From: Calothrix sp. NIES-2100
GTDB taxonomy: Bacteria; Cyanobacteriota; Cyanobacteriia; Cyanobacteriales; Nostocaceae
Assembly (NCBI RefSeq): GCF_002368195.1
Contig: NZ_AP018178.1
Coordinates: 6,894,645-6,958,644 of the forward strand
DNA length: 64,000 bases
Reading direction: 5' to 3'
The notes beneath the pieces are model-generated. The model worked only from the letters and a program-made list of their open reading frames with translations. It ran no database searches and was not told the origin of the DNA. The translations under genes were made by a program, and so were the position numbers. Positions 27,965 to 35,980 of the stretch are shown one piece after another; the first letter of the stretch is position 1; each line of letters starts with the position of its first letter.

Positions 27965-28185
27965 TGCGATCGCCAATTACAAATTTTACAGAAGGGAATG
28001 GTAAGGGAGAATTATCTGGGTTTGTACTCCCAAGGCATGAAAATTCTATTTATCCTACACATGAGACTAGCTGCTCTCCTGAATCTCCCCTAGTTTTCCC
28101 CGATTGTCCCTTACTGTACAAAGTAATTAAAAAAGTTTTTTTAGAGAACAGCCTATTAACTGGAGTTTGCAGGAAGGATAATCAG

Positions 28186-28455
28186 ATGCTACCCACAAAA
28201 ACTCAACTTCTGCCGACTATCATTACTTTCAGCGTTATTGGGTATTGTGTGTGGACTATGTCTGCTTTCCAATTGAGAGTTAATTCTGATACAACTCAAA
28301 TCTTTGACAAGCAGATTGATGCAGCGGATGTAAAAGATAGGGTTAAAGTTGAAAATTTTGATTGTAAATTATCAACTAATAAGTTGGATAAAAAGGTTGT
28401 TAGCGAGGTTTTTACGCTGAAAAGCTGCCAAATTCAGCGACTTTTAATAAACTAA
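28186..28455 (+). CDS. Small membrane or secreted hypothetical protein
   Basis: 89 residues. The start is supported by AGGAAGG at 28171-28177, eight bases before the ATG; the frame is open further upstream but that part overlaps the divergent kinase start. An N-terminal hydrophobic segment (LLPTIITFSVIGYCVWTMSA) could be a signal anchor. The remaining ~60 residues are charged (KQIDAADVKDRVKVENFDCK) with two cysteines. No family recognised. A 16-bp perfect palindrome (TGTGGGAATTCCCACA) follows 13 bp after the stop. Confidence 0.65.
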   Translation: MLPTKTQLLPTIITFSVIGYCVWTMSAFQLRVNSDTTQIFDKQIDAADVKDRVKVENFDCKLSTNKLDKKVVSEVFTLKSCQIQRLLIN

Positions 28456-28468
28456 AGAATCTTCCCTG

Positions 28469-28484
28469 TGTGGGAATTCCCACA
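28469..28484. repeat. 16-bp perfect palindrome
   Basis: TGTGGGAATTCCCACA follows the small gene ending at 28455. There is no loop and no T-tract, so it fits a dimeric protein-binding site or chance palindrome better than a terminator. Confidence 0.5.
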
Positions 28485-28632
28485 AAGCGAGAACCAGGGT
28501 GATAAAATTTGTCAAATATCAGGATTGATGTACCCAGGTGAGCGAATTTTAGATTTTAGATTTTACAGCATCTTCCTGTAAATGAAGCACAAATAGACCT
28601 CACTTCCATTCTTCTCTCCTACCTCTGGCTAG

Positions 28633-28653
28633 CCCTCTCCTGGTAGGAGAGGG
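28633..28653. repeat. CCTCTCCT/AGGAGAGG hairpin (repeat family)
   Basis: CCCTCTCC, a short loop, then GGAGAGGG. The preceding sequence (GACCTCAC... about 28596) matches the left end of the longer element at 34594-34726, so this appears to be a partial copy. Confidence 0.65.
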
Positions 28654-28694
28654 AAAAGGAGCAGTTGTTATTATTGGAGAGGTTATAAGCATGA

Positions 28695-30110
28695 CTACAC
28701 CAAAGCTTTTAATAAAGCCTGAAGTTTCAGTTGTACCTCTGCAAATTCTTTTTCAGGATCGGAACCAGCAACGATACCAGCACCTGCATAGAGTCTAGCG
28801 CGATCGCCATCTATTAGTGCTGAACGAATTCCCACAATAAACTCGCAGTTACCGTGAGAGTCTACCCAACCCAAGGGCGCAGCATATAAACCTCTCTCAA
28901 AGTTTTCGTAACGGCGAATTTCTGCACAAGCGATATCTCTCGCTGCGCCAGCTACCGCTGGTGTAGGATGCAATTGGGCGACAATCTTTAACGGATGGAC
29001 GTTAGGGGGGACTAGGGCGCTAATCGGTGTCCATAAATGCTGAATGTTAGTTAATTGTCGCAGACGCGGTGGTAATACCTGAGGTAATAAGCCGATGTGA
29101 GAGAGGCGTTGAGTAATAAAATCAATTACTAGAGAATGTTCGTGTTTTTCTTTTTCACTATTTATTAAACCATTGGCATTGGCAGCATCTTCAGCAGGTG
29201 TTTTACCTCTGGGTGCTGAACCTGCTAAAGCATCAGTAATCAACTGTTGTTGATGAATACTAATTAAGCGTTCTGGACTGGCTCCAATAAAGTTTTGTCC
29301 TTTACCGTTACTTGTAGAAAATATATAGCAATTAGGATGGATTTGCCGGAGATTATTTAAAGATTTAAATAAGTTAAAATGATTGCTGGATTTCACATCT
29401 AAGGCATCTGCTAAAACAACTTTGGTTAAATGATTAGCATGTATTTTGTCTAAAGCAGATGAGACAGAGCGTTTGAAATGGGCAGCGTTGGTAACAGAGG
29501 TTTTTTGAAAATTTTCCGGGAAATGTTCAATTTTTGGAGAGGAATATTTTAAAGAATTGACCGTTTCAATTTTATTAAACAGAGTTTGGATTAATTTAGA
29601 GATATTGACGCTGGCATTCATCACTGAATTCATTACCAATATGCAGCATTGGTTTTTTACAGCTATTTGCCAACGTGGTAGAAAAATTGTCGCAGAAGGA
29701 AATGGATAATCTACTTGGAAATTTTGATGAAAAAAGCTAAATTTACAGAAAAAATGCGGACCAGAAAAAGGTCGGTTATTGTTCCCAAAAGTAGTTATAT
29801 TTTTGAGAGAATTTTTGATAAAATACTCGGCTTTACTAAATCGCTCAATTCCATCAATATGTAATTCAGCTACAGGCTCAATCGCTGCGATCGCTTCTCC
29901 TTTACCTTTATTTTCAAAATAGAAATTTATCTCATTAACTTGAGCAAGTTTGTCTAAGACCACTAAAGGGTCAACCAAGTCAATTTCTAGAGAGATACTC
30001 ACGATTTGCCTGGTATTATTTTTCAGGCAATTTTCCTGAACTGCTTCCAGAAATTGGTAGAGGTCTTTGCGATCTACAAAGAGGTTGTGGCGACATGGTG
30101 AAACTGTCAT
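28695..30110 (-). CDS. menF: Isochorismate synthase
   Basis: Chorismate to isochorismate, first step of phylloquinone synthesis. 471 residues, typical. The C-terminal chorismate-binding domain shows KVVLADALDV (catalytic Lys region), NFIGASPERLI, ALAGSAPRGKTPAEDAAN, HLWTPISA, LHPTPAVAGAARD, and finally LYAGAGIVAGSDPEKEFAEV. These fit MenF/EntC rather than anthranilate synthase. ATG start. It is divergent from menA with ~290 bp between, suggesting a shared regulatory region, and the men genes continue on the plus strand. Confidence 0.92.
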   Translation of the reverse strand: MTVSPCRHNLFVDRKDLYQFLEAVQENCLKNNTRQIVSISLEIDLVDPLVVLDKLAQVNEINFYFENKGKGEAIAAIEPVAELHIDGIERFSKAEYFIKNSLKNITTFGNNNRPFSGPHFFCKFSFFHQNFQVDYPFPSATIFLPRWQIAVKNQCCILVMNSVMNASVNISKLIQTLFNKIETVNSLKYSSPKIEHFPENFQKTSVTNAAHFKRSVSSALDKIHANHLTKVVLADALDVKSSNHFNLFKSLNNLRQIHPNCYIFSTSNGKGQNFIGASPERLISIHQQQLITDALAGSAPRGKTPAEDAANANGLINSEKEKHEHSLVIDFITQRLSHIGLLPQVLPPRLRQLTNIQHLWTPISALVPPNVHPLKIVAQLHPTPAVAGAARDIACAEIRRYENFERGLYAAPLGWVDSHGNCEFIVGIRSALIDGDRARLYAGAGIVAGSDPEKEFAEVQLKLQALLKALV

Positions 30111-30397
30111 GGATCTAGTAATAGTAAATTTTTTTTAAGTTATCTTCCTAAAGTGCAATTAAACATGGTCGTATTTCTACAGGTAACATATTAAGTCGCC
30201 ATTTCACCAGAGTATGGTTTGCCTTGTTTTTGGTGTTGCAAGACCACGACAAGCCATGCTCAGTTTTATGCTGCAATTTGAGAATGTGCTTTGAAAAAAA
30301 ACAAAAGTTTTTTGGAAATCACCAACATTTGGTGTCTCGCTAAATTATAAAATCTAAAGTATGTGTAAGGTTATGGCAATTTAGTTAATCACGACTG

Positions 30398-31294
30398 ATG
30401 ACTACAAAGCAGATTTTGTATCCCAAAAGCAAATTATGGATGGCAGCGATTAAACCGCCAATGTATAGTGTTGCCATTATGCCTATTTGGGTAGGAACAG
30501 CGGTAGCATTTGCAGAAACCAAAAATTTTAATGGAGCAGTATTTTCTACTTTTATTGCGGCGGCAATTTTAATTTTGGCGTGGGAAAATATCAGTAATGA
30601 TGTCTTCGATTCCGAAACTGGGATCGATAAAAACAAACACCATTCACTGGTGAATTTAACAGGAAAAAAGTTAGTAGTATTTTGGTTAGGAAATCTTTGC
30701 TTAGGTTCGGGGTTGCTGGGCATACTAGCGATCGCAACTTGGCAACAAGACCTAACTGTGATCGCCTTAATTCTGCTTTGCTGTGGTTTGGGCTATATGT
30801 ACCAAGGACCTCCCTTTCGTTTAGGATACCAGGGTTTGGGGGAAATTCTCTGCTTTTTTGCCTTTGGGCCTTTGGCAGTGGGTGCAGCATACTACAGTCA
30901 AACCCAAGCTTGGTCAATGACAAGTTTACTAGCTTCAGTCATAGTTGGCATTGTGACTAGTTTAATTTTGTTTTGCTCCCACTTTCATCAGGTTGACGAT
31001 GACATAGCCGCCGGGAAGCGATCGCCTATTGTCCGTCTGGGAACTTATAAAGCCTCCCAACTCCTTAATTGGGTTACCGCCAGTATTTATCCTCTCACCT
31101 TAATCTTGGTTTTGTGGGGAATTTTTCCCGTCTGGACGTTGTTGAGTTGGGTAAGTTTACCCTTCGCTTTGAAGTTATGTCGCCATGTGCAGCAAAATCA
31201 CAACCAACCGGACAAGGTGAATAATTGTAAATTTATCGCCGTCGCCGTACATTTTTGGAGTTGTTTGCTGTTGGGTGTGGGATTTGTGGTTTAA
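30398..31294 (+). CDS. menA: 1,4-dihydroxy-2-naphthoate phytyltransferase
   Basis: UbiA-superfamily integral membrane prenyltransferase that attaches the phytyl chain to DHNA in phylloquinone (vitamin K1) synthesis. 298 residues with about eight hydrophobic helices. The two metal-diphosphate motifs are present: NDVFDSETGIDKNKHHSL (about 68-85) and HFHQVDDDIAAGKRSP (about 198-213). ATG start. It is divergent from menF and precedes menC by 141 bp, a gap filled with AAATGACA/AACTGAC heptads. Confidence 0.93.
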   Translation: MTTKQILYPKSKLWMAAIKPPMYSVAIMPIWVGTAVAFAETKNFNGAVFSTFIAAAILILAWENISNDVFDSETGIDKNKHHSLVNLTGKKLVVFWLGNLCLGSGLLGILAIATWQQDLTVIALILLCCGLGYMYQGPPFRLGYQGLGEILCFFAFGPLAVGAAYYSQTQAWSMTSLLASVIVGIVTSLILFCSHFHQVDDDIAAGKRSPIVRLGTYKASQLLNWVTASIYPLTLILVLWGIFPVWTLLSWVSLPFALKLCRHVQQNHNQPDKVNNCKFIAVAVHFWSCLLLGVGFVV

Positions 31295-31399
31295 GGGCAT
31301 GGGGCATTGGGGAGGCAGTGCGGTGCGGGGGTTCCCCCCGTTGAAGCAACTGCCGTCATTGGGCATTGGATGAGGGGGATAAGGGAGAAAAGAAGGACA

Positions 31400-31440
31400 A
31401 ATGACAAATGACAAATGACAACTGACAACTGACTATTGAC
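31400..31440. repeat. AAATGAC / AACTGAC heptad array before menC
   Basis: Three AAATGAC, two AACTGAC and one TATTGAC units run directly into the menC start; the TTG start codon at 31436 is itself part of the final TATTGAC unit. Confidence 0.8.
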
Positions 31441-32425
31441 AGTGACTTACAGATTTGAATTTCGTTTGATCGCGCGGAAATTTTTGCGATCGCTGACTAC
31501 GAGTCATGGTAATTGGGATATCCGCGAAAGCATTATTATTCGTATGATTGATGAAGTAGGTAGGGTGGGATGGGGTGAAATTGCGCCGATTAGTTGGTTT
31601 GGTTCGGAAACTCTCGAACAAGCTTTGGATTTTTGTCGCCAACTACCTAACCAAATCGCAGACGAGACGATTTTTGCAATTCCCGATCATCTACCCGCCT
31701 GTCAATTCGGTTTTGAATCAGCACTTGAGGGACTAGGGAGTGAGGGGACAAGGGGAAATAACCAATGCCCAATGCCCAATGCCCCATGCCCCATGCGCTA
31801 TAGTGCCTTACTACCAGCCAAAGAAGCGGCGTTAAATGCATGGCAAAATCTGTGGGAGCAAGGATATCGCACGTTTAAATGGAAAATTGGCGTTGATGCG
31901 ATCGCCGAGGAACTGAAAATTTTTGATTTACTAATTAACAGCTTACCAGCCTCGACAAAACTGCGATTAGATGCGAATGGTGGGCTGAGTTATCAAGAAG
32001 CTAAGTTATGGCTAGAGAATTGTGATAAATTTCCTGAAAAGATGGAATTTCTCGAACAACCGCTAGCTGTTAAGGAATTTGAAGAGATGTTGCAACTGAG
32101 TAACAGCTATAGTACAGCGATCGCCTTAGATGAATCTGTCGCCACACTCGCACAACTTAGCGCCGCTTATCAACAAGGTTGGCGAGGGATTTTTGTGATT
32201 AAGCCAGCGATCGCAGGTTCACCATCACGGTTAAGGCAGTTTTGCCGAGACTATAACATTGATGCTGTCTATTCATCCGTCTTTGAAACTGCGATCGGCA
32301 GACAAGCCGCACTCCAGCTAGCAGCAGAATTATCTCAGCATAACCGTGCAGTTGGTTTTGGAATTAACCACTGGTTTGAAGAAGAAAAAGATACATGGCT
32401 TGAAAGTCTATGGGAAACCCTTTAA
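31436..32425 (+). CDS. menC: o-Succinylbenzoate synthase
   Basis: Enolase-superfamily enzyme that dehydrates SHCHC to o-succinylbenzoate. 329 residues. Catalytic set present: K148/K150 in FKWKIGVDA, metal ligands D179 (RLDANGG), E207 (FLEQPL), D232 (ALDESVA), and K256 (FVIKPAI). Start is TTG 31436 or GTG 31442; no ATG is available. Residues ~99-120 (GLGSEGTRGNNQ, CPMPNAPCPM) are encoded by an intergenic-type repeat inserted in frame between QFGFESALE and RYSALLPAKEAAL, which are contiguous in ordinary MenC. The end overlaps menE by 16 bp, so the two are translationally coupled. Confidence 0.9.
   Translation: MTVTYRFEFRLIARKFLRSLTTSHGNWDIRESIIIRMIDEVGRVGWGEIAPISWFGSETLEQALDFCRQLPNQIADETIFAIPDHLPACQFGFESALEGLGSEGTRGNNQCPMPNAPCPMRYSALLPAKEAALNAWQNLWEQGYRTFKWKIGVDAIAEELKIFDLLINSLPASTKLRLDANGGLSYQEAKLWLENCDKFPEKMEFLEQPLAVKEFEEMLQLSNSYSTAIALDESVATLAQLSAAYQQGWRGIFVIKPAIAGSPSRLRQFCRDYNIDAVYSSVFETAIGRQAALQLAAELSQHNRAVGFGINHWFEEEKDTWLESLWETL
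31728..31797. repeat. Intergenic-type composite repeat inserted within menC
   Basis: A G-rich part (GAGTGAGGGGACAAGGGG, about 31736-31755) is followed by CCAATGC/CCCCATG heptads from 31762. The same two-part layout occurs between genes at 50951-51067. Here it keeps the menC frame and adds about 20 residues. Confidence 0.85.
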
Positions 32426-33813
32426 ACGATCTGAAAAATTTAGGCAATAGCGATTGGCTAATTGGCTGTAATAGTCTGCAATTACAGCAACTAGCTGAAG
32501 AATTTTATTTAGAACTCATCACTTTTTGTGCATCAGGCACAACACCAAAAATTCTTTTAGCCCAACGCCAACCAGAGCGATTTTTAGCAGGCTTGATTGC
32601 AGCTTGTACAGCTAATTGTCAAGTATTTTTATGTAACCCTGATTGGGGAACACAAGAATGGCAACAAGTTTTTGATTTAGTCCAGCCAGATATTATATGG
32701 GGAGAAATTAAAGTATACACAACCCCCTCATGCCTGGTTGGTGAGCGTAGCCGAACCACATCCCTGGTTGGTGAGCGTAGTCGAACCACATCCCCCTCGC
32801 CACTAATTATGATTCCCACAGGTGGATCATCAGGAAAAATTAAGTTTGCCATCCATACTTGGGATACCCTAATAGCTTCTGTACAAGGATTTAAAGAATA
32901 TTTTTATTTAAATTATATTAACTCTTTTTGTGTATTACCGCTTTATCACGTCAGCGGTTTAATGCAGTTTATGCGTTCTTTTACTACTGGTGGAAAACTA
33001 GCTATTCTGCCATTTAAAGAATTAGAAAATAGTCAAATAGATAATATTGAAATATCAGAGTTTTTCATATCTTTAGTACCAACGCAATTACAGCGTCTGC
33101 TGCAAAACCCTAACTTAACTAAGTGGATATCGCAATTTAAAACAGTACTGTTAGGCGGTGCGCCTGCGTGGGATGAACTCTTAGAAAAAGCCAGATTTCA
33201 CAGTATTCGATTAGCACCCACCTATGGGATGACAGAAACCGCCTCGCAAATTGCCACCCTCAAACCTGATGATTTTCTTAATGGTAAAGTTAATTCCGGT
33301 CAAATTCTTCCTCATGCTCAAGTAGAGATTCTTAACCAACAAGGCGAAATATTAGATAAAAATCAAACAGGTAATATTACCATTAAAGCTAAATCTTTAG
33401 CCATTGGTTACTATCCAAAAATCTGGGAAAACAAGCAGAATTTCCAAGTAGATGACGTTGGTTTTTTAGATACACAAGGTTATTTAAATATTATCGGGCG
33501 GAATAGTGACAAAATAATTAGCGGCGGTGAAAATATTTACCCAGGCGAAATTGAATCAGCTATCAGAGCCACCGAAATGGTTAATGATATTTGCGTAATT
33601 GGGATACCAGATACCCATTGGGGACAAGCATTAACAGCGATTTATATCCCCAAATCAGCCCATACTGCATTAGAAATTAAAACAGCAATCCAAGATAAAC
33701 TCAGCAAATTCAAAATTCCTAAACATTGGATTCCTGTATCTAATTTACCGCGTAATTCTCAAGGTAAAATTAATCGCCAACAGTTACAAAAATTAGCACT
33801 CCAGTATATTTAA
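32410..33813 (+). CDS. menE: o-Succinylbenzoate-CoA ligase
   Basis: ANL-superfamily enzyme that activates o-succinylbenzoate with ATP and CoA. 467 residues. ATP-binding motif MIPTGGSSGKIKFAIHT, LPLYHVSGLMQ, APTYGMTETASQIATL, then DVGFLDTQGYLNIIGRNSDK and the late KISGGENIYP-type hinge (IISGGENIYPGEIE) and catalytic Lys in GKINRQQ. Just before the ATP loop lie two copies of LVGERSRTTS, encoded by a duplicated 30-bp repeat (32734-32793) that looks like an interspersed element, not part of the normal fold. The start ATG overlaps the menC end. Confidence 0.92.
   Translation: MGNPLNDLKNLGNSDWLIGCNSLQLQQLAEEFYLELITFCASGTTPKILLAQRQPERFLAGLIAACTANCQVFLCNPDWGTQEWQQVFDLVQPDIIWGEIKVYTTPSCLVGERSRTTSLVGERSRTTSPSPLIMIPTGGSSGKIKFAIHTWDTLIASVQGFKEYFYLNYINSFCVLPLYHVSGLMQFMRSFTTGGKLAILPFKELENSQIDNIEISEFFISLVPTQLQRLLQNPNLTKWISQFKTVLLGGAPAWDELLEKARFHSIRLAPTYGMTETASQIATLKPDDFLNGKVNSGQILPHAQVEILNQQGEILDKNQTGNITIKAKSLAIGYYPKIWENKQNFQVDDVGFLDTQGYLNIIGRNSDKIISGGENIYPGEIESAIRATEMVNDICVIGIPDTHWGQALTAIYIPKSAHTALEIKTAIQDKLSKFKIPKHWIPVSNLPRNSQGKINRQQLQKLALQYI
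32734..32793. repeat. Two tandem 30-bp repeats within menE
   Basis: Each copy begins CTGGTTGGTGAGCGTAG and ends CGAACCACATCC; the copies differ by one base (GCCG against GTCG). The motif GGTTnG...CnGAACC is hairpin-forming and related to the block at 11070-11090. Thirty bases keep the frame. Confidence 0.88.
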
Positions 33814-33951
33814 GTAGGTCGGCGAAATTAAAGATAACTGGCTGAGGCTGTCATTTGTCCTTGGTCATTTGTCATTGGTAAGGATTTCAAACCTATTTAC
33901 GTTTCTTAACATAGTTGGGTTTATTTCCACCGACTTACTTATGATGCTACG

Positions 33952-33985
33952 AGATCCCCCGACTTCTTAAAAAAGTCGGGGATCT
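33952..33985. repeat. Compact GATCCCCGACTTCTT palindrome
   Basis: AGATCCCCCGACTTCTT pairs with AAAAAAGTCGGGGATCT with almost no loop. These are the outer ends of the 199-bp element at 53876-54074 without its interior, so this may be a deleted or minimal form of the same family. Position in the gap after menE could also make it a transcription end. Confidence 0.7.
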
Positions 33986-34026
33986 AAAACCTCGCAAACC
34001 CTCATAAATTCTGTCAAATTGTCATA

Positions 34027-34054
34027 ATTACGAATTACGAATTACGAATTACGA
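34027..34054. repeat. Four ATTACGA heptads
   Basis: Four exact ATTACGA copies end six bases before the stop codon of the thioesterase-like gene. It is one of the short tandem heptad arrays that punctuate this genome. Confidence 0.8.
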
Positions 34055-34059
34055 ATTAA

Positions 34060-34506
34060 TTACATAATTTCCCTTGCCTTTCTTCTCTCTGCTTCCTCTG
34101 TGTCTCTGCGGTTATTTTCCAACCAATTGACTATTTCACTAGGCAATTCCTGCTTAATTCTACTACTCACATCAATACAAATATGGCGAGTAATTGCCTT
34201 AGCAACTATCACATAAGCTAGAGAAATTTCGTAAGCAATTTCAAACTTCTCCTCACCTAATTTTTGTGGAATCAAACTAATCAACAACTTATCGCCACAA
34301 AAAATCGGACGGAAAAAATCTACATTGGCATGAACAATGGGAAAAGCCACCGAAGGATTGCTAAAAAAAGCTTTTAAATCAATACCTGCTGCTTCTAGAG
34401 ATTCTTCATAAGCTTCATGACAAATCCCCAAAATATTTGCAAAATACACTACTCCAGCAGCATCGGTATCTTGAAAGCGAACGCTACGGTTATAAGTGAA
34501 TGGCAT
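34060..34506 (-). CDS. Hotdog-fold thioesterase, probable DHNA-CoA hydrolase
   Basis: 148 residues, ATG start. The 4-hydroxybenzoyl-CoA thioesterase signature is clear: VRFQDTDAAGVVYFANILGI, with the catalytic Asp in DTDAAG, then the helix CHEAYEESLEAAG and VHANVDFFRPIFCGD. In cyanobacteria this family (Slr0204-like) hydrolyses 1,4-dihydroxy-2-naphthoyl-CoA in phylloquinone synthesis; its place next to menF/A/C/E supports that. It faces menE convergently. The last ~16 residues (RRDTEEAERRKAREIM) are encoded by a CTCTG-rich repeat-like stretch and look like a recent extension. Confidence 0.85.
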   Translation of the reverse strand: MPFTYNRSVRFQDTDAAGVVYFANILGICHEAYEESLEAAGIDLKAFFSNPSVAFPIVHANVDFFRPIFCGDKLLISLIPQKLGEEKFEIAYEISLAYVIVAKAITRHICIDVSSRIKQELPSEIVNWLENNRRDTEEAERRKAREIM

Positions 34507-34593
34507 ATATAATGATTCAAAAAGTCTAGCAAAAAAATAGCAAGCGATCGCCTGCTCTCAAGATTAATTTTAACGTGAGTTAGACACACATTG

Positions 34594-34726
34594 ACCTCAC
34601 CCCCAACCTTTCTCCTACTAGGAGAGGGGCGTTAGGAGCAATTTTTATGATCACAGGGGAGTGAAAATCCTAATTTTTTCCTCCTCCCTCTCTCCTACGA
34701 GGAGAGGGAGGCTGGGTGGATGAGGT
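34594..34726. repeat. ~133-bp MITE-like palindromic element
   Basis: The outer ends ACCTCACCCCCAACC and GGCTGGGTGGATGAGGT are imperfect inverted repeats. Inside are two hairpins of one family: CTCCTACTAGGAGAGG (about 34612-34627) and CTCTCCTACGAGGAGAG (34690-34706). No coding capacity. A partial relative lies at 28596-28653. Confidence 0.65.
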
Positions 34727-34742
34727 TTGTTATTTACAAAAG

Positions 34743-35831
34743 TTAGTGTAAAGGAGAGTAGATATCCTCAGAGCTAGGATTGAGGTAAGGACGCTGTACA
34801 TCAACTAAGTGTCTGTTAAAGTGGCGGTTAATTGCGTGCATCCGTTCATCAAAAGCATTCTTACCATCGTGCCAAGCTTCTAACAAACCATTCGCCACAA
34901 TTTGACAACGGTTCATACCAAAACTTTCCTGTGCGGCAAATTTTTTAATTGGTTCTTCAGCTAAACCTAGTCCTGGTGCCAAAAACTTGGTAAACAAAGG
35001 TATTTCTGAGTAAAAATGGGATTCGTGTTCTGCATAAACAGTTTGCAGCACTTCACGAATTTCTAGATAGTTGTGACGTTCAAAGTAGAGTATCCCAGAG
35101 TCGTAGCGTCCGTATGCAGAGGGATTGTAGGGAACCTGGAAACTAAAGGGAATACCAGCAGAATTGAGTTCCATTGTCAAACTATCCATGAGAGCGATCG
35201 CACCAAATGGTGTGATATTAAAATAGATTCGCCCTGTACCTAAATCATCTTCTGGGTTGTCTTGTCGTTCCTGTCCAAAATTGCTAACTGCTAAATAACA
35301 GCCATTTTGTAAGCGATTTTTCGGCATCCATATTGACACCAACTCACCAACTTTAGCAGTGCGAGAATGGGGTTTAAGATGGCAATCTGGCTCAATATAT
35401 AATGTCAAACCGCCCTTAATAACTGCTATGCTACCATCAGGTTCCTGGCGTAATACCTCCCAACTTGGGTCAAAATAACCTGTACCGTGATTGCAGTTGT
35501 GCAGTCGTTCGTAAAATTCCCCATCAATTCCCAAAGCGGAATTGTTTTCTAAATTTTGGTGTGGTAAATTCTGAGCAGTATCCCCATTGACTGCCAAAAT
35601 ATTTTGTAGATAACCGTTGTAATAGATACCGTAAAGAAAATTCCGCAGTAGCAAAGTTAGATACTTATTCTGTAAATCTGGCGAATTTTGCTGAAATCTA
35701 TCTGCTATTTTCGCTGGCAGTGCAAAGGGTTGATAATTCGGATGGTGAATACAAAAGTTCGATTCAATTTGGATATTGCTAGCAATATCAAATAGCGAAG
35801 TTAGCGGTTGATCAACAGAAGAATATACCAT
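34743..35831 (-). CDS. HopA1-family protein (putative RiPP phospho-Ser/Thr lyase)
   Basis: 362 residues, ATG start. The sequence resembles the 'T3SS effector HopA1 family': LLRNFLYGIYYNGYLQN, a central RIYFNITPFGAIALMDSL, and FSFQVPYNPSAYGRYDSGIL with LYFERHNY. HopA1-like domains act as lyases in class V lanthipeptide (LxmY/Cao-type) and thioamitide (TvaD) pathways, removing phosphate from Ser/Thr to leave dehydroamino acids. The gene directly upstream on the same strand encodes an APH-fold kinase, exactly the partner seen in those pathways. Whether this cyanobacterial pair modifies a peptide is unproven; another small-molecule or protein substrate is possible. Confidence 0.75.
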   Translation of the reverse strand: MVYSSVDQPLTSLFDIASNIQIESNFCIHHPNYQPFALPAKIADRFQQNSPDLQNKYLTLLLRNFLYGIYYNGYLQNILAVNGDTAQNLPHQNLENNSALGIDGEFYERLHNCNHGTGYFDPSWEVLRQEPDGSIAVIKGGLTLYIEPDCHLKPHSRTAKVGELVSIWMPKNRLQNGCYLAVSNFGQERQDNPEDDLGTGRIYFNITPFGAIALMDSLTMELNSAGIPFSFQVPYNPSAYGRYDSGILYFERHNYLEIREVLQTVYAEHESHFYSEIPLFTKFLAPGLGLAEEPIKKFAAQESFGMNRCQIVANGLLEAWHDGKNAFDERMHAINRHFNRHLVDVQRPYLNPSSEDIYSPLH

Positions 35832-35980
35832 TGAATTAAAACCTCAAAATTCAGAAGGGGAAATTAAACAACCAACACATAGTCAATAGCGGACTTCCCT
35901 GATACCCAATTCAATTTATGAAAGATTCTGTGTGAGGAAATAGAATAAAAATTTCAGGTAAATAGTTCGACTAACTTAGA

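Noticed and set aside
28638..28650. Rho-independent terminator at the CCTCTCC/GGAGAGG hairpin
   Set aside because: No T-tract follows, and the same hairpin recurs as part of an interspersed element at 34594-34726.
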